A stretch of 47,340 nucleotides of DNA from Propionivibrio sp. (GTDB lineage Bacteria; Pseudomonadota; Gammaproteobacteria; Burkholderiales; Rhodocyclaceae), in the NCBI RefSeq assembly GCF_016790145.1, contig NZ_JAEUOI010000028.1, positions 1 through 47,340 on the forward strand. The letters are read 5' to 3'. Positions 1 to 9,853 of the stretch are shown piece after piece. Below the pieces are notes generated by a model. The model was not told the DNA's origin and did no database searches. It was given only the letters and a program-made list of their open reading frames with translations. The position numbers and the translations under genes were made by a program. How positions within the stretch are numbered: the stretch's first letter is position 1; each line of letters starts with the position of its first letter.

Positions 1-215
1 TTGAGGTTGCGCTGGGTCGCACACTCCTCAAGCCGAAAACCAGCGGGGTCACCACCCCCCGGTGCCCGTGCGTGACGCATCAGCAGCACATGCCCGCCCC
101 GTGCCACGGCCTGCCACAGTCGGCTGTCGTCGCGCGCTGCGTAGGCCCTAGGAACGAGTGCCGTGGCCAGCAGGAGCACGCAACACGAAACAAAATATCT
201 TGCAGGGCGAGTCAT
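1..215 (-). CDS. Histidine phosphatase family protein, N-terminal part (runs off left edge)
   Basis: Read on the minus strand from an ATG at 215, this frame is open to the window edge, about 71 codons. It begins with a signal peptide: basic start, then a hydrophobic run (CCVLLLATALVP) ending AYAA. After it comes LLMRHARAPGGGDP, the RH(G/A) phosphohistidine motif of the histidine phosphatase (phosphoglycerate mutase-like) superfamily, followed by a CATQRNL stretch typical of the secreted subgroup in proteobacteria. The catalytic His is thus present, but the second His/Glu half lies outside the window. The product is probably an exported phosphatase of unknown substrate. The family call is fairly firm and the substrate is unknown. 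Confidence 0.72.
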   Translation of the reverse strand, partial: MTRPARYFVSCCVLLLATALVPRAYAARDDSRLWQAVARGGHVLLMRHARAPGGGDPAGFRLEECATQRNL

Positions 216-258
216 GGGCGCAAATTAAGCCTGGTTGATCGAAAGAGAAAACAATACG

Positions 259-624
259 TCATTGAGCTTCTCCGCCGGATCGTTGCGCCAAGTTCAGTCG
301 CAGGACCCGTAGCGGGTGCGTTGCTACGACACGGATACAGCGGAAAACGTTCCGGGCAGCCTGACTGAAGTCGAGTCTTGAATTGAATGCCGGATACACA
401 GTCCGAGACAGACCGTGGTTTTCTTTAAGTTCGTTGATATTGAATAGAAAAACCGTGGTAGCCCCATTTAGCTGCCCACCGGGCGTGAAGCCCTGGCCGA
501 AGTGCAGGGTACTCGCCGCCGTAAAACCGTTGGTCTTGCTGCTGTCGGTGATCATGTCGCTGCCATCACCCGCGCTGTAGAGATAGGTATTCCCCCCCCC
601 GCTGGCGCTCAGCGAGTCGTTGCC
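259..624 (-). pseudogene. Remnant of an RTX (haemolysin-type calcium-binding) repeat protein
   Basis: On the minus strand from 624 the frame reads GNDSLSASGGGNTYLYSAGD, then GSDMITDSS. This matches the glycine/aspartate RTX nonapeptide layout followed by the beta-roll 'YxYxxGDGxDxI.D' unit of type I-secreted proteins. Upstream of GNDSL the frame no longer resembles RTX repeats. Downstream, after about residue 55, it decays into sequence with no recognisable family before the stop at 259. No start codon with a ribosome site fits a full gene. I read it as the broken tail of a larger secreted protein. The RTX match is seen; the pseudogene status is inferred. Confidence 0.5.
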
Positions 625-924
625 GCGCCTTGACCCACAAGCGCACGAAGCGTGCCGGCTCGGCTAGCGCCGCAAGAACAATGTCAAGGGGGTAAATCTG
701 GAATAGCCAATCCAGGACACGTGAACCTGACCACAACAGGCCGCCGTTTCTCGATGTTTCACGATGCGCTTGACCGATGGGCCAAGCACGGCCAAACTTT
801 GGCGCAGGCTGTTGACCACCCTTGTTCAATCCATCAATGGACGCTGATGGATCGTGCGGCGTAGCCTGCGTCGCACGTGGTCCGCGCGGACCAAACGTCC
901 CACTTCATCTGCTTGGAGACCATC

Positions 925-1950
925 ATGGCAAAACCAGTCCGCTTTTGTACCGACCGTCTGCTGCCCAGTGACCAGATGCGCTTTCAATCCACTGTGCGTC
1001 GCGGCGGCGCCACCCGTGCAATTATGCCCATCGGCAAGCTCTGGATGAATGGCAGTACCCTGCGCGTCCGCTTCATCGGGGGCACCGCCGCACAGCGGGC
1101 CAAAGCCAGGGAGCAGGCCTTGTGGTGGACGGCTTTTGCGAACCTGAACTTCGACTTTAACGACGCACCGGATGCAGAGATCCGCATCGCTTTCGACCCG
1201 GACGACGGCGCCTGGTCGTACATTGGTACCGACAACCGCAACATTCCCTTGAATCAGCCGACCATGAACCTGGGCTTCATGGATGGAGGCACTGCCGGCC
1301 ACGAGTTCGGGCACGCCATCGGCCTTGCCCATGAACATCAGAATCCGGCGGGTGGCATCGAGTGGAACGAACCGGCGGTGATCAAGAGCCTTTCGGGTCC
1401 GCCCAACAACTGGAACGAAGCGACCATCCGGCACAATGTTCTCAACAAGTACCGCGTCAACCAGATCCAGGGCACGGCATTCGACCCGGAATCGATCATG
1501 CTGTACTTCTTTCCGGGCGACTGGGTCAAAAGCGGCGTCGGTACTCACGCCAACGAGGTTCTTTCGGCCATGGACAAGGCTTACGTCGCCAGCGCGCAGG
1601 CTTACCCCAAGTCTGCACCGACCGTTGTCGATGCGGTGGAACTCAAGGTCAACGCGACGCGGCGGACTGCTGCGTCGATCGGCAAGCCGGGGGAAGAGGA
1701 TCTGTACAAGTTCGTGGTCAGTACCGGCGGCAACCATGTGATCGATACCAAGGGGCCGACCGACGTGGTGATGCGGCTGTTTGGCCCGAACAGCCAGACC
1801 GACGTGATTGCCGAAGACGACGACAGCGGCGAAGGCAGCAACGCACGCATTGCAGCCAGCCTCATACCGGGTCTTTATTACGCTCAGGTACGGCACTACA
1901 ACCGCGCTGGCGGCAAAGGCGACTATACGATTCGCGTCCGGCGGAATTGA
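925..1950 (+). CDS. Astacin-like zinc metalloprotease with C-terminal PPC-type domain
   Basis: The 341-residue protein starts at the ATG at 925, behind a GGAG ribosome site at 914-917; an upstream in-frame start at 877 has no such site. Residues 126-137 read HEFGHAIGLAHE, the HExxHxxGxxHE zinc signature of metzincins, with astacin/M12-like surroundings (GTAGHE, then HQNP). The SIMLYFFP stretch about 65 residues later fits the metzincin Met-turn region loosely. The last ~95 residues, ending DYTIRVRRN, resemble a bacterial pre-peptidase C-terminal (PPC) beta-sandwich with acidic calcium-site-like residues (EDDDSGEGSN). No signal peptide is evident, so export, if any, would need another route. 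It converges on hemF. Substrate unknown. Confidence 0.75.
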   Translation: MAKPVRFCTDRLLPSDQMRFQSTVRRGGATRAIMPIGKLWMNGSTLRVRFIGGTAAQRAKAREQALWWTAFANLNFDFNDAPDAEIRIAFDPDDGAWSYIGTDNRNIPLNQPTMNLGFMDGGTAGHEFGHAIGLAHEHQNPAGGIEWNEPAVIKSLSGPPNNWNEATIRHNVLNKYRVNQIQGTAFDPESIMLYFFPGDWVKSGVGTHANEVLSAMDKAYVASAQAYPKSAPTVVDAVELKVNATRRTAASIGKPGEEDLYKFVVSTGGNHVIDTKGPTDVVMRLFGPNSQTDVIAEDDDSGEGSNARIAASLIPGLYYAQVRHYNRAGGKGDYTIRVRRN

Positions 1951-2074
1951 CCCGGCAGCACCCGACCAATGGCGATCTACACTTCGCCTGGCCTGGGTGC
2001 GGCTTGAATATTGACCTCGGCGCATGGCCGATCGAAGGGTACGTCCTGCATCTATTGCCGGCGGCCTTGCGCAA

Positions 2075-3010
2075 TCAGACCCAGTCGCGTGGCGGCAGCA
2101 TCTCGTAGATCAGCGCTTCCGGTGTGCCCGGTTCGGGTGCCCAGTCGTAACGCCATTTGACTACGGGTGGCAGCGACATGAGGATCGATTCGGTACGCCC
2201 GCCGGATTGCAGGCCGAACAGCGTGCCGCGATCCCAGACCAGATTGAACTCGACGTAACGTCCGCGCCGGTACGCCTGAAAATCGCGTTCGCGTTCGCCG
2301 TACGGGGTGTCCTGGCGCTTTTCGAGGATCGGCAGATAGGCTGTGCCGAAGGCGTCGCCAACCGCTCGGGTCAGCGCGAAGCAGCGCTCCAGCGGATCTT
2401 CCCAGCCCTCGCCACCTTCATTGAGGTCGTCGAAAAAGACGCCGCCGACGCCGCGCGGCTCGTTACGATGCTTGAGGAAGAAGTACTCGTCGCACCATTT
2501 CTTGTAGCGGGCATGAACATCCTCGCCGAAAGGCGTGAGCGCCTGCTTGCAGGTGGCATGGAAGTGGCGGATGTCTTCGGCGAAGGGGTAGTAGGGCGTC
2601 AGATCCATGCCGCCGCCAAACCAGACGAGCGGCGCCTCGCCGGCCTTGCCGGCGATCAGCGTGCGCACGTTCATGTGCGCGGTCGGGCAGTACGGGTTCT
2701 GCGGATGCAGCACCAGCGAAACTCCCATCGCTTCGAAGGCGCGACCTGCCAGTTCGGGGCGTTTGGCGGTGGCCGAAGCTGGCAGGGCCGCTCCGCTGAC
2801 ATGCGAGAAAGCCACACCGCCGCGTTCGAAAACGCGACCTCCCTCGATGATGCAGGTCAGCCCGCTGCCGCCGAGCGGCTGTCCGGCTTCCTTCTGCCAG
2901 GGATCGCTGCGAAAACGAGTGCCGTTATCGCCTTCCAGCGCTTCGGCCGCAGCCACGATGCGTGCCTGCAAGCCGGTAAAGTAGGCCTTGAGGGTGATGG
3001 GATCGAGCAT
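2075..3010 (-). CDS. hemF: Oxygen-dependent coproporphyrinogen III oxidase
   Basis: The 311-residue product matches the usual HemF length of about 300. HemF carries out the oxidative decarboxylation of coproporphyrinogen III to protoporphyrinogen IX in haem synthesis, in the cytoplasm. Signature stretches are visible: [12 protein letters not shown] at 131-142 and [11 protein letters not shown] at 186-196, with conserved histidines around 102, 112 and 149. I chose the ATG at 3010 ([10 protein letters not shown]) because the open frame above it (to 3322) is antisense to purD. The start lies 4 nt after the purD stop with no clear ribosome site, suggesting translational coupling. It is the last gene of the dusB-fis-purH-purD-hemF run. 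Confidence 0.95.
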   Translation of the reverse strand: MLDPITLKAYFTGLQARIVAAAEALEGDNGTRFRSDPWQKEAGQPLGGSGLTCIIEGGRVFERGGVAFSHVSGAALPASATAKRPELAGRAFEAMGVSLVLHPQNPYCPTAHMNVRTLIAGKAGEAPLVWFGGGMDLTPYYPFAEDIRHFHATCKQALTPFGEDVHARYKKWCDEYFFLKHRNEPRGVGGVFFDDLNEGGEGWEDPLERCFALTRAVGDAFGTAYLPILEKRQDTPYGERERDFQAYRRGRYVEFNLVWDRGTLFGLQSGGRTESILMSLPPVVKWRYDWAPEPGTPEALIYEMLPPRDWV

Positions 3011-3014
3011 CACG

Positions 3015-4295
3015 CTAGCGTGTGATCGCGCGATGCCCGATGTCACGACGATACTGCATGCCGTCGAAGTGAATCCCAGCCAGGGCATTGTATGCGTGCT
3101 TCTGTGCCTGCCTGACGTTGTCTCCGAGGGCGGTGACGCACAGCACGCGGCCGCCCGAGGTAACGATCTTGCCGTTGCGTTCGGCTGTTCCGGCATGGAA
3201 TACGTGCATGTCCTCACTCTCGTCCGGCAGGCCGCTGATGACATCGCCCTGTCGTGGAGTGTCGGGGTAGTTGGCGGCGGCCAGGACGATGCCCAGCGCC
3301 ACCCTGCGGTCCCATTCGGCATCGATCTGGTCGAGCTTGCCGGCTACGGCATGTTCGAGCAGTGTCAGCAGGTCGGACTTCAGGCGCATCATGATCGGCT
3401 GCGTTTCCGGGTCACCCATGCGGCAATTGAATTCAACCGTCTTCACCGAGCCGCCCTTGCCGATCATCAGGCCGGCGTAAAGGAAGCCGGTATAGGGTAT
3501 GCCATCGGCAAACATGCCGCGCACGGTCGGCAGGATGATTTCGCGCATCGCCCTGGCGTGGACCGCCGGAGTGACGACCAGGGCCGGTGAATAGGCGCCC
3601 ATGCCGCCGGTATTGGGGCCGGTGTCGCCGTCGCCGATCCGCTTGTGATCCTGGCTTGACGCGAGCGGCAGAACGTTCTTGCCGTCGACCATGACGATGA
3701 AGCTGGCTTCCTCGCCGACCAGAAACTCCTCGATGACGATGCGTGCGTTGGTCTTGTTGCCCGCTGTTGCCGGCGTGCTGCTTGGAAGCATGGCGTCGAT
3801 GGCGCGGTGAGCTTCCGGCAGCGTCATGGCGACGACGACGCCCTTGCCGGCCGCCAGCCCATCGGCCTTGACGACGATTGGCGCGCCCTGCTGGTCGACG
3901 TAGGTGTGCGCAGCCGCACGATCGGTGAACGTGGCAAAAACCGCCGTCGGTATCTTGTGCCGCGCCATGAAGCGCTTGGCAAAATCCTTCGAGCTTTCGA
4001 GCTGTGCCGCTTCCCTGGTCGGGCCAAAAATCTTCAGTCCGCGCGCCCGGAAGATATTGACGACACCGGCGGCGAGCGGCGCTTCCGGGCCAACGAGCGT
4101 CAGGTAAATATCTTCCTTCTCGGCGAAATCGGCGAGCGCCTGCGGGTCGGTGATGTTGATGTTTTCCAACTCGGCTTCACGCGCCGTTCCGGCGTTGCCG
4201 GGCGCAACGTAGATTTTCTGCAGGCCGGATGTTTTGGCCAAATGCCAGGCCAGCGCATGTTCGCGTCCGCCGGAGCCAATGACGAGTAATTTCAT
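3015..4295 (-). CDS. purD: Phosphoribosylamine-glycine ligase (GAR synthetase)
   Basis: The 426-residue ATP-grasp enzyme ligates glycine to phosphoribosylamine in step 2 of purine synthesis. The N-terminal nucleotide-fold motif GSGGREHAL is at 7-15, the ATP-grasp [10 protein letters not shown] at 143-152, and the [10 protein letters not shown] motif is in the C-terminal third. Length equals the family norm (about 425-430). It lies downstream of purH and directly upstream of hemF, 4 nt apart. About 20 nt upstream of the start begins a low-complexity GGAGT/GAGTGA repeat. No frameshift or odd residue seen. Confidence 0.97.
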   Translation of the reverse strand: MKLLVIGSGGREHALAWHLAKTSGLQKIYVAPGNAGTAREAELENINITDPQALADFAEKEDIYLTLVGPEAPLAAGVVNIFRARGLKIFGPTREAAQLESSKDFAKRFMARHKIPTAVFATFTDRAAAHTYVDQQGAPIVVKADGLAAGKGVVVAMTLPEAHRAIDAMLPSSTPATAGNKTNARIVIEEFLVGEEASFIVMVDGKNVLPLASSQDHKRIGDGDTGPNTGGMGAYSPALVVTPAVHARAMREIILPTVRGMFADGIPYTGFLYAGLMIGKGGSVKTVEFNCRMGDPETQPIMMRLKSDLLTLLEHAVAGKLDQIDAEWDRRVALGIVLAAANYPDTPRQGDVISGLPDESEDMHVFHAGTAERNGKIVTSGGRVLCVTALGDNVRQAQKHAYNALAGIHFDGMQYRRDIGHRAITR

Positions 4296-4314
4296 GGTGT
4301 CAATGAGTGGGTAA

Positions 4315-4346
4315 GAGTGAGGAGTGAGGAGTCAGGAGTGAGGAGT
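4315..4346. repeat. Low-complexity GAGTGAGGAGT tandem repeat
   Basis: The plus strand is built from repeated GAGTGAG / GAGTCAG units between purH and purD. A related stretch occurs at 25221-25241, where it is translated as the N-terminus of the ubiH-like gene. No function is evident; it may be a replication-slippage repeat dispersed through the genome. Confidence 0.6.
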
Positions 4347-4401
4347 TGGGGAGGGATTTTACCCCTTGCGTCTTGCTCTTGGCTCCCCACAGTGCAATCA
4401 A

Positions 4402-5967
4402 CTAATGCCTGAAATGGCGGGCGCCGGTGAACACCATCGCAATGCCGTGTTCGTTCGCGGCCGCGATGACCTCTTCGTCGCGCATCGAACCGCCGGGTTG
4501 AATGACCGACCTGGCGCCGGCTTCGGCGATCACATCGAGACCGTCGCGGAAGGGGAAGAAGGCGTCCGAGGCGACGCAGGAACCGGCCAGCGAAAGGCCG
4601 GCGTTCTGTGCCTTGATCACGGCGATGCGCGTTGAATCGACGCGGCTCATCTGCCCGGCACCGACGCCAAGCGTCATGCCGCCGCCGCAGAAGACGATGG
4701 CATTGGATTTGACGAACTTGGCTACACGGTACGAAAAGAGCAGGTCCTCGATTTGCTCGGCGCTCGGTGCGACTTTGGTCACCACCTTGAGGTCGGAGGC
4801 CTGGACGTTGAACTTGTCCGGAGTCTGCACCAGCAGGCCGCCGCCGACGCGCTTGATTTCGAAGTCGTTGTAGACATTGGCGAGAGGGAGTTCGAGTACG
4901 CGCAGGTTCTGCTTGTTGGCGAGCATTGCTTTCGCGGCCGGCGTGTAGGCCGGTGCGATCAATACTTCGACGAAGTGCTTGCGCTCGTTCATGGCCATGA
5001 CGATATCGGCGTCAACGGTGCCGTTGAAGGCGATGATGCCGCCGAACGCCGATGTTGAATCCGTCATGAAGGATTTTTCATAGGCCGCCAGCAGACTGAT
5101 ATCGACGGCGACGCCGCAGGGATTGGCGTGCTTGATGATGACACAGGTCGGCGCCTTGAAGGTCTTGACGCATTCCCAGGCGGCATCGGCGTCGGCAATG
5201 TTGTTGTACGAAAGTTCCTTGCCCTGCACTTGTCTGTAGCCGGCGATCGAGCCCGCTGCCGGAATCGGGTCACGGTAGAAGGCGGCCTGCTGGTGCGGGT
5301 TCTCGCCATAGCGTAGCGTTTCGACACAGTCAAAGGCCAGTTGCAATCGGGTTGGAAACTGCTGTGGCTTGTTGTTCTCGTCAAGCGAAGTCAGCCAGTT
5401 GGCAATCGCTGCGTCGTAACGCGCCGTGTGCGTAAATGCCTTCCTGGCCAGATCGAAGCGCGTGGCCAGCGTCAGTGCACCCGCGTTGGCCAGCATTTCG
5501 GCGAGCAGCGCTGGGTAGTCTTCCGGGTCGGTAACGACGGCTACGCCGGTGTAGTTCTTGGCCGCCGAGCGCACCATCGCCGGGCCACCGATGTCGATGT
5601 TCTCGATCGCCTCTTCAAGCGTGACGTCGGGTTTGGCAATGGTTTCGCGGAAGGGGTAGAGATTCACGCACACCAGATCGATGGCCGGGATGCCGTGCTG
5701 CGCAATGGTCGCCAGATGCTCGGGCAGGTCACGGCGGGCCAGAATGCCGCCATGCACTTTCGGATGCAGCGTCTTGACGCGGCCGTCGAGCATTTCCGGA
5801 AAACCGGTGTAATCGCCGATCTCGGTGACGGCGAGGCCGGCATCACGCAACAGTTTGGCGGTGCCGCCGGTGGATAACAGAACGATGCCCTGGGCAGCAA
5901 GGCCCCGGGCGAATTCGAGCGCACCGCGTTTGTCTGAAAGGCTGATCAGGGCTTGACGGATTTTCAT
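4402..5967 (-). CDS. purH: Bifunctional AICAR transformylase / IMP cyclohydrolase
   Basis: This 521-residue protein catalyses the last two steps of IMP synthesis: formylation of AICAR and ring closure. The N-terminal cyclohydrolase (MGS-like) domain starts [15 protein letters not shown] and carries LLSTGGTAK near residue 31. The C-terminal transformylase domain has the KHANPCGVA motif around residue 265. I use the ATG at 5967 ([10 protein letters not shown]); the longer frame to 6126 is antisense overlap with fis. The gene follows fis by about 30 nt, the usual dusB-fis-purH order of betaproteobacteria. Intact. Confidence 0.97.
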   Translation of the reverse strand: MKIRQALISLSDKRGALEFARGLAAQGIVLLSTGGTAKLLRDAGLAVTEIGDYTGFPEMLDGRVKTLHPKVHGGILARRDLPEHLATIAQHGIPAIDLVCVNLYPFRETIAKPDVTLEEAIENIDIGGPAMVRSAAKNYTGVAVVTDPEDYPALLAEMLANAGALTLATRFDLARKAFTHTARYDAAIANWLTSLDENNKPQQFPTRLQLAFDCVETLRYGENPHQQAAFYRDPIPAAGSIAGYRQVQGKELSYNNIADADAAWECVKTFKAPTCVIIKHANPCGVAVDISLLAAYEKSFMTDSTSAFGGIIAFNGTVDADIVMAMNERKHFVEVLIAPAYTPAAKAMLANKQNLRVLELPLANVYNDFEIKRVGGGLLVQTPDKFNVQASDLKVVTKVAPSAEQIEDLLFSYRVAKFVKSNAIVFCGGGMTLGVGAGQMSRVDSTRIAVIKAQNAGLSLAGSCVASDAFFPFRDGLDVIAEAGARSVIQPGGSMRDEEVIAAANEHGIAMVFTGARHFRH

Positions 5968-5998
5968 GGTTTGGTCATTTATAAGGTTCAAGGATTGT

Positions 5999-6235
5999 TC
6001 AAACCAGCTTGTAGTCGACGAGTTTCTTGCGCAGGGTGTTGCGGTTGATGCCAAGCATTGCGGCGGCCAGTGTCTGGTTGCCGCCCGCTTGCTTGAGAAC
6101 GACTTCAAACATCGGGCACTCGACACTCTTCAGTACCATGTCATAGATCGGCGCAGGCATTTCGCCATCCAGATCCTTGAAGTAGGTTTCCAGTGCTCCA
6201 GAGATACAGGCCGAAATATCATTGTTTTGTTTCAT
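5999..6235 (-). CDS. fis: DNA-binding protein Fis
   Basis: The 78-residue protein is a nucleoid-associated, DNA-bending regulator. The C-terminal helix-turn-helix is clear ([19 protein letters not shown], about residues 54-72), preceded by the Fis dimerisation helices. At 78 residues it is shorter than E. coli Fis (98), as is normal in betaproteobacteria where the N-terminal beta-hairpin arm is reduced. Its ATG overlaps the dusB stop by 4 nt (ATGA), so the two are translationally coupled, as is common for dusB-fis. Confidence 0.95.
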   Translation of the reverse strand: MKQNNDISACISGALETYFKDLDGEMPAPIYDMVLKSVECPMFEVVLKQAGGNQTLAAAMLGINRNTLRKKLVDYKLV

Positions 6236-7266
6236 GCGGCGAGCCCCTCACTGTCATCATTGTTTTGCGTTTCAATGTAGTACAGATGTTCATTCTGTTC
6301 GGCGAGACCGAAGAAAAAGTCATTGACCGCCTGCTGTTGCCGTTTGCTGTCCGGCAACTGGTTCATCCCGTGCCGGAAGACAGCCGATCCCGCCAGACCC
6401 CTGGTGTACCAGGAGATGTGCTTGCGTGCGACGCGCACGCCGGTTTCAATACCATAGAACTCGTAGAGATCTTCAAGGTGTGCGAGCAGGATGTCGTGGA
6501 TTTCGTTGACGCGCGGCGGCATCAGGTGCGTACCGGTTTTCAGGAAATGCTCGATTTCGCGAAAGAGCCAGGGGCGACCCTGGGCGGCACGGCCGATCAT
6601 CAGCGCATCGGCACCCGTAAGTTCAAGCACGTGCCTGGCTTTTTCCGGTGAGGTGATGTCGCCGTTGGCGATGATCGGGATGCGTGCTTCGGACTTGACC
6701 GTAGCGATTGTCTCGTACTCGGCCTGCCCGGTGTAACCGCAGGCGCGCGTGCGGCCATGCATCGCCAGGGCGCGGATGCCGGATTGCTCGGCGATTTTCA
6801 GGATAGTGAGCGCGTTGCGGTTGGTCTTGTCCCAGCCGGTGCGGATTTTCAGTGTGACCGGCGTTCCCGGCACGGCATTGACCACGGCTTCGAGAATCCG
6901 GCCGACCAGAGGCTCGTCCCTGAGCAGCGCGGAACCGGCCATCACGTTGCAGATTTTCTTGGCCGGACACCCCATGTTGATGTCGATGATCTGCGCACCG
7001 CGCTCAACGTTGTGGCGTGCGGCGTCGGCCATCATCGCCGGGATCGAGCCAGCAATCTGCACCGAGACCGGCTCGACCTCGCCATCGTGGTTGGCGCGCC
7101 GCTGAGTCTTGGCGCTGCCGTAAAGCAGGGAGTTGGAGGTGACCATCTCGGAGACGGCCAGACCGGCGCCCATCTTCTTGCACAACTGGCGAAAAGGCCG
7201 GTCGGTCACACCCGCCATCGGTGCGACAAACAGATTGTTTTTAAGTGTAAAGCCGACGAATTCCAT
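6232..7266 (-). CDS. dusB: tRNA-dihydrouridine synthase B
   Basis: The 344-residue FMN-dependent TIM-barrel enzyme reduces uridine to dihydrouridine in the tRNA D-loop. It shows the N-terminal FMN-site motif APMAGVTDRPFR (15-26), NMGCPAKK at 97-104 with the catalytic cysteine (Cys100), and a MHGRTRACGYTG stretch further on. Length fits DusB (about 320-350). It is the first gene of the dusB-fis-purH-purD-hemF run, so the promoter probably lies in the 117 nt between it and minE. Intact. Confidence 0.95.
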   Translation of the reverse strand: MEFVGFTLKNNLFVAPMAGVTDRPFRQLCKKMGAGLAVSEMVTSNSLLYGSAKTQRRANHDGEVEPVSVQIAGSIPAMMADAARHNVERGAQIIDINMGCPAKKICNVMAGSALLRDEPLVGRILEAVVNAVPGTPVTLKIRTGWDKTNRNALTILKIAEQSGIRALAMHGRTRACGYTGQAEYETIATVKSEARIPIIANGDITSPEKARHVLELTGADALMIGRAAQGRPWLFREIEHFLKTGTHLMPPRVNEIHDILLAHLEDLYEFYGIETGVRVARKHISWYTRGLAGSAVFRHGMNQLPDSKRQQQAVNDFFFGLAEQNEHLYYIETQNNDDSEGLAA

Positions 7267-7383
7267 GGCGGTGGAGTGCTCAGGTGAGGCAGGGGAAGGG
7301 GAGAATTCTACCTTGATTGTTGCCTAAGAAATAGTCAATTCTGGTTTGACATGACCTTCGATGTCGAGTCGACCTGCGCTTCC

Positions 7384-7650
7384 TTAACGCGTAATGCCTG
7401 GCTCCGGCAATACGATGTTGACTTCCAGAACTTCGAAATTGCCCTGTTTTTCCAAGGACACCTTGATGTCGTCCGGATTGACCGAGACGTACTTCGAAAT
7501 CACGGCGACCAGTTCCCTTTGCAGTGCCGGCAGAAAGTCGGGTTTGCTGTTCTGGCCGCTACGCTCATGTGCAATGATGAGTTGCAGGCGTTCTTTGGCA
7601 ATGGTGGCTGTTTTCGGCTTGTTGCCGAAGATGAGAGAGAACAGGGACAT
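7384..7650 (-). CDS. minE: Cell division topological specificity factor MinE
   Basis: The 88-residue protein drives MinCD oscillation by stimulating MinD ATPase activity. The N-terminal membrane-targeting/MinD-binding segment (MSLFSLIFG, then [15 protein letters not shown]) and the C-terminal beta/alpha topological specificity domain ([17 protein letters not shown]) are present. It starts 2 nt after the minD stop, consistent with a minCDE operon. Confidence 0.96.
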   Translation of the reverse strand: MSLFSLIFGNKPKTATIAKERLQLIIAHERSGQNSKPDFLPALQRELVAVISKYVSVNPDDIKVSLEKQGNFEVLEVNIVLPEPGITR

Positions 7651-7652
7651 CC

Positions 7653-8477
7653 TTATTTCCCCCCGAATAGCCGCTTGAACAGGCCGGGTTTCTCGTAATC
7701 GACAAAGCGCAGGGGCTTGTTTTTGTCGCCAAGGAAACGGTCGACCACATCGAGATAGGCCTCGGAGACATCGCTGCCGGCCAGGTGAATCGCCGGCGAC
7801 CCCTGGTTGGAGGATTGCAATACGGATTCCGACTCGGGAACGACGCCGATGATCGGCACGCGCAGGATTTCGTGGATATCCTTGTACGAAAGCATTTCGC
7901 CTTCCTCGACGCGTTTCGGCGAGTAGCGGGTAATCAGCAGGTGCTCCTTGACCGGCTCGCCGCCGGCGATGGCCCGCCGCGATTTGGCCTGGATAATGCC
8001 GAGGATGCGGTCGGAGTCGCGCACCGACGAGACTTCCGGATTGGTGACGATCAGCGCTTCGTCGGCAAAGGTCAGCGCCATCACCGCGCCGCGCTCGATG
8101 CCGGCCGGCGAATCGCAGATGATGTAGTCGAAGCCCATGTGCTCGAGTTCCTTGAGCACCTTCTCGACGCCTTCTTCGGTCAGCGCATCCTTGTCGCGCG
8201 TTTGCGATGCCGGCAGCACAAAGAGATTGTCGTTGGCGCAGTGCTTGTCCTTGATCAGCGCCTGGGTTAGCGTCGCTTCCCCGTTCAGGACATTGACAAG
8301 GTCATAGACGACCCGCCGTTCGCAGCCCATGATCAGATCCAGATTGCGCAGGCCGACGTCGAAGTCGATGACGGCCGTCTTGAAGCCGCGCAGCGCGAGG
8401 CCGGAAGAAAAACTGGCACTGGTGGTGGTCTTGCCGACGCCACCCTTGCCGGAAGTTACAACGACGATACGTGTCAA
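7653..8477 (-). CDS. minD: Septum site-determining ATPase MinD
   Basis: The 274-residue ParA/MinD-type ATPase recruits MinC to the membrane near the poles. The deviant Walker [10 protein letters not shown] is at residues 10-18. The C-terminal amphipathic membrane-targeting helix is clear ([12 protein letters not shown]). Length matches the family (about 270). It is 2 nt from minE, but 119 nt separate it from minC, a wider gap than is usual in minCD; the gap holds two short inverted repeats. Confidence 0.97.
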   Translation of the reverse strand: MTRIVVVTSGKGGVGKTTTSASFSSGLALRGFKTAVIDFDVGLRNLDLIMGCERRVVYDLVNVLNGEATLTQALIKDKHCANDNLFVLPASQTRDKDALTEEGVEKVLKELEHMGFDYIICDSPAGIERGAVMALTFADEALIVTNPEVSSVRDSDRILGIIQAKSRRAIAGGEPVKEHLLITRYSPKRVEEGEMLSYKDIHEILRVPIIGVVPESESVLQSSNQGSPAIHLAGSDVSEAYLDVVDRFLGDKNKPLRFVDYEKPGLFKRLFGGK

Positions 8478-8539
8478 GGAAGTTTCTCCGTCAAAAAGGA
8501 CAGGATTTTACCCGTAGATCAAATAATTTTCCGAATGGT

Positions 8540-8594
8540 CGGAGCGACTAAAACTCCGGTTCCGCGCATTCCACACCGCGCAAGGCTGCGGAAC
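8540..8594 (-). other. Two adjacent small inverted repeats between minC and minD
   Basis: CGGAG/CTCCG spans 8540-8558 and GTTCCGC/GCGGAAC spans 8559-8594. On the minus strand they follow the minC stop at 8597. Neither is followed by a T-run, so I do not call a terminator. They could be an RNA-processing or partial termination signal that adjusts MinC relative to MinD; this is inference. Confidence 0.3.
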
Positions 8595-8596
8595 GT

Positions 8597-9406
8597 TCAA
8601 TTGGTAGCCAGTGATTCGATGATCAGATGGCTGGACGCCTCGTCCGCCGTTGGCGAGAGCTGAACCTGAACCGGTCGCCCGGCCAGTTGATCGGGAATGC
8701 CGGCATCGAAGGTACGATAGACCCCGGCGATTGAAACCAGTTCGGCTTCAAAGCGCGTGGTAAATATGCGCGCCCCGGTCGAACCGCTGGCACCCGCCAG
8801 CGCCCGCCCACGCAAGGGCGCGTAGATGTGGATGCTGCCGTCGGCAATGACTTCGGCACCGGCATTGACGGCGGCGAGTACCACCAGATCGCCGCCACGC
8901 GCGTACGCCTGTTGCCCCGAACGCAGCGGTCGGTCGATGACCAGCGTCGGGGTGAATGCGGGCTGGGCGGGCGGCGGTGGAGTCTCCTGTACTGAAGCGG
9001 GCGCGACCTCCTGCACCGGTCCGGCTTGAACGGGTGCTGCCGAAGCAGTGCTTTCGTCTGCGGCGCGTGACACCCGCTTGAAGGCGGCAAAACTGGGCAG
9101 TCCGACGGCGGCAGCACTGGCGCGCAGTTCGTCGCTCCCCCCGCGAACGCCGATCACGTTCAGCCCATGCTTGTTGAATAGGGTGCCCAAGGCGGCCCAA
9201 TCGACGGGCCTGGTTGACTCGGCGCCCGCGATCTTGTCTAGCTCAAGCACGGCGGCGTCGCCATCAAAGAACGTCTCGTCACCGAACAACTCCGTTGCCG
9301 CCCTGGCCAATGGCCCGGACTGCAATGAGTGCAGCGTGACGCTGACCACCGGGAGCGTCGTTCCCTTGAATTCGATCAACTGGAGTTTCTTGTTTGCACG
9401 TGCCAT
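8597..9406 (-). CDS. minC: Septum formation inhibitor MinC
   Basis: The 269-residue protein blocks FtsZ ring assembly away from mid-cell. The N-terminal MinC_N domain begins [19 protein letters not shown] proline/alanine-rich linker follows near residues 140-160, then the C-terminal beta-helix MinC_C domain ([20 protein letters not shown], then [16 protein letters not shown]). I place the start at the ATG at 9406 (MARANKKLQ); the frame stays open to 9853 by chance, through an hsdR remnant that is not part of MinC. First gene of minCDE. Confidence 0.93.
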   Translation of the reverse strand: MARANKKLQLIEFKGTTLPVVSVTLHSLQSGPLARAATELFGDETFFDGDAAVLELDKIAGAESTRPVDWAALGTLFNKHGLNVIGVRGGSDELRASAAAVGLPSFAAFKRVSRAADESTASAAPVQAGPVQEVAPASVQETPPPPAQPAFTPTLVIDRPLRSGQQAYARGGDLVVLAAVNAGAEVIADGSIHIYAPLRGRALAGASGSTGARIFTTRFEAELVSIAGVYRTFDAGIPDQLAGRPVQVQLSPTADEASSHLIIESLATN

Positions 9407-9659
9407 GGGTTTGTCGCTGAAGCGCTTAGATAATTCTAAGGGGACGAAGTCTAGCTTAGACCGGGGGAAAAATGAAACTTGGCGATAGGACGTGATGGTT
9501 CGCTGGTCAGGGCTGAATCTAGAGACTTGATGGGTTCTGAACTGCGCGGCGGCCTGTAATACGCTACAAATGGAGATCTGCGTAGGCACAATTCTCAGAG
9601 GCAGTATCCATAAGGCATTCGTAGCATGTGATCTCAAGAACGCCGTTGCTCTCGGAGAT

Positions 9660-9853
9660 GGTCTTTGATGAATGGTTTCGGCCAGGTCTGGACGATCAGC
9701 GATTCGTACTGCTGTAAAAGTGAGCTTCGGCTTTGCGTTGCGTATGGGCCAGTCGAACAAAGTGCTTTCTTCGCGGGACACAAGCGTCCAGCCGACGGCC
9801 TCGGCATAGCCGAGGATTCGCGTCTGGACGGTCTTGTGCTCGCCCGGTTTCAT
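9660..9853 (-). pseudogene. N-terminal stub of a type I restriction enzyme R subunit (HsdR)
   Basis: Starting at the ATG at 9853, residues 1-30 ([20 protein letters not shown], then WTLVSREES) match the characteristic HsdR beginning, where 'EHKTVQARIL.YA..IGW..VSREEAE' is common. After roughly residue 30-60 the likeness is lost and the frame runs into the minC gene, so the nuclease and helicase domains are missing. The ATG overlaps the hipA stop by 4 nt (ATGA). A HipAB-like pair next to hsdR is a known arrangement in restriction loci, so the stub probably marks what the island carried before a deletion. The HsdR call rests on a short segment. Confidence 0.5.

Noticed and set aside
566..829. 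87-codon minus-strand frame reading ...PLDIVLAALAEPARFVRLWV...
   Set aside because: It looked domain-like at first, but I could not tie it to any family, and it overlaps the RTX remnant in another frame.
826..2025. 399-codon minus-strand open frame
   Set aside because: It is antisense to the metalloprotease, whose zinc motif and ribosome site are convincing; the translation has no recognisable domain.
2024..3025. 333-codon plus-strand open frame
   Set aside because: Antisense to hemF, which has all its motifs.
9407..9853. N-terminal extension of MinC
   Set aside because: The frame is open by chance; MinC homology starts at 9406 and the upstream start matches HsdR instead.
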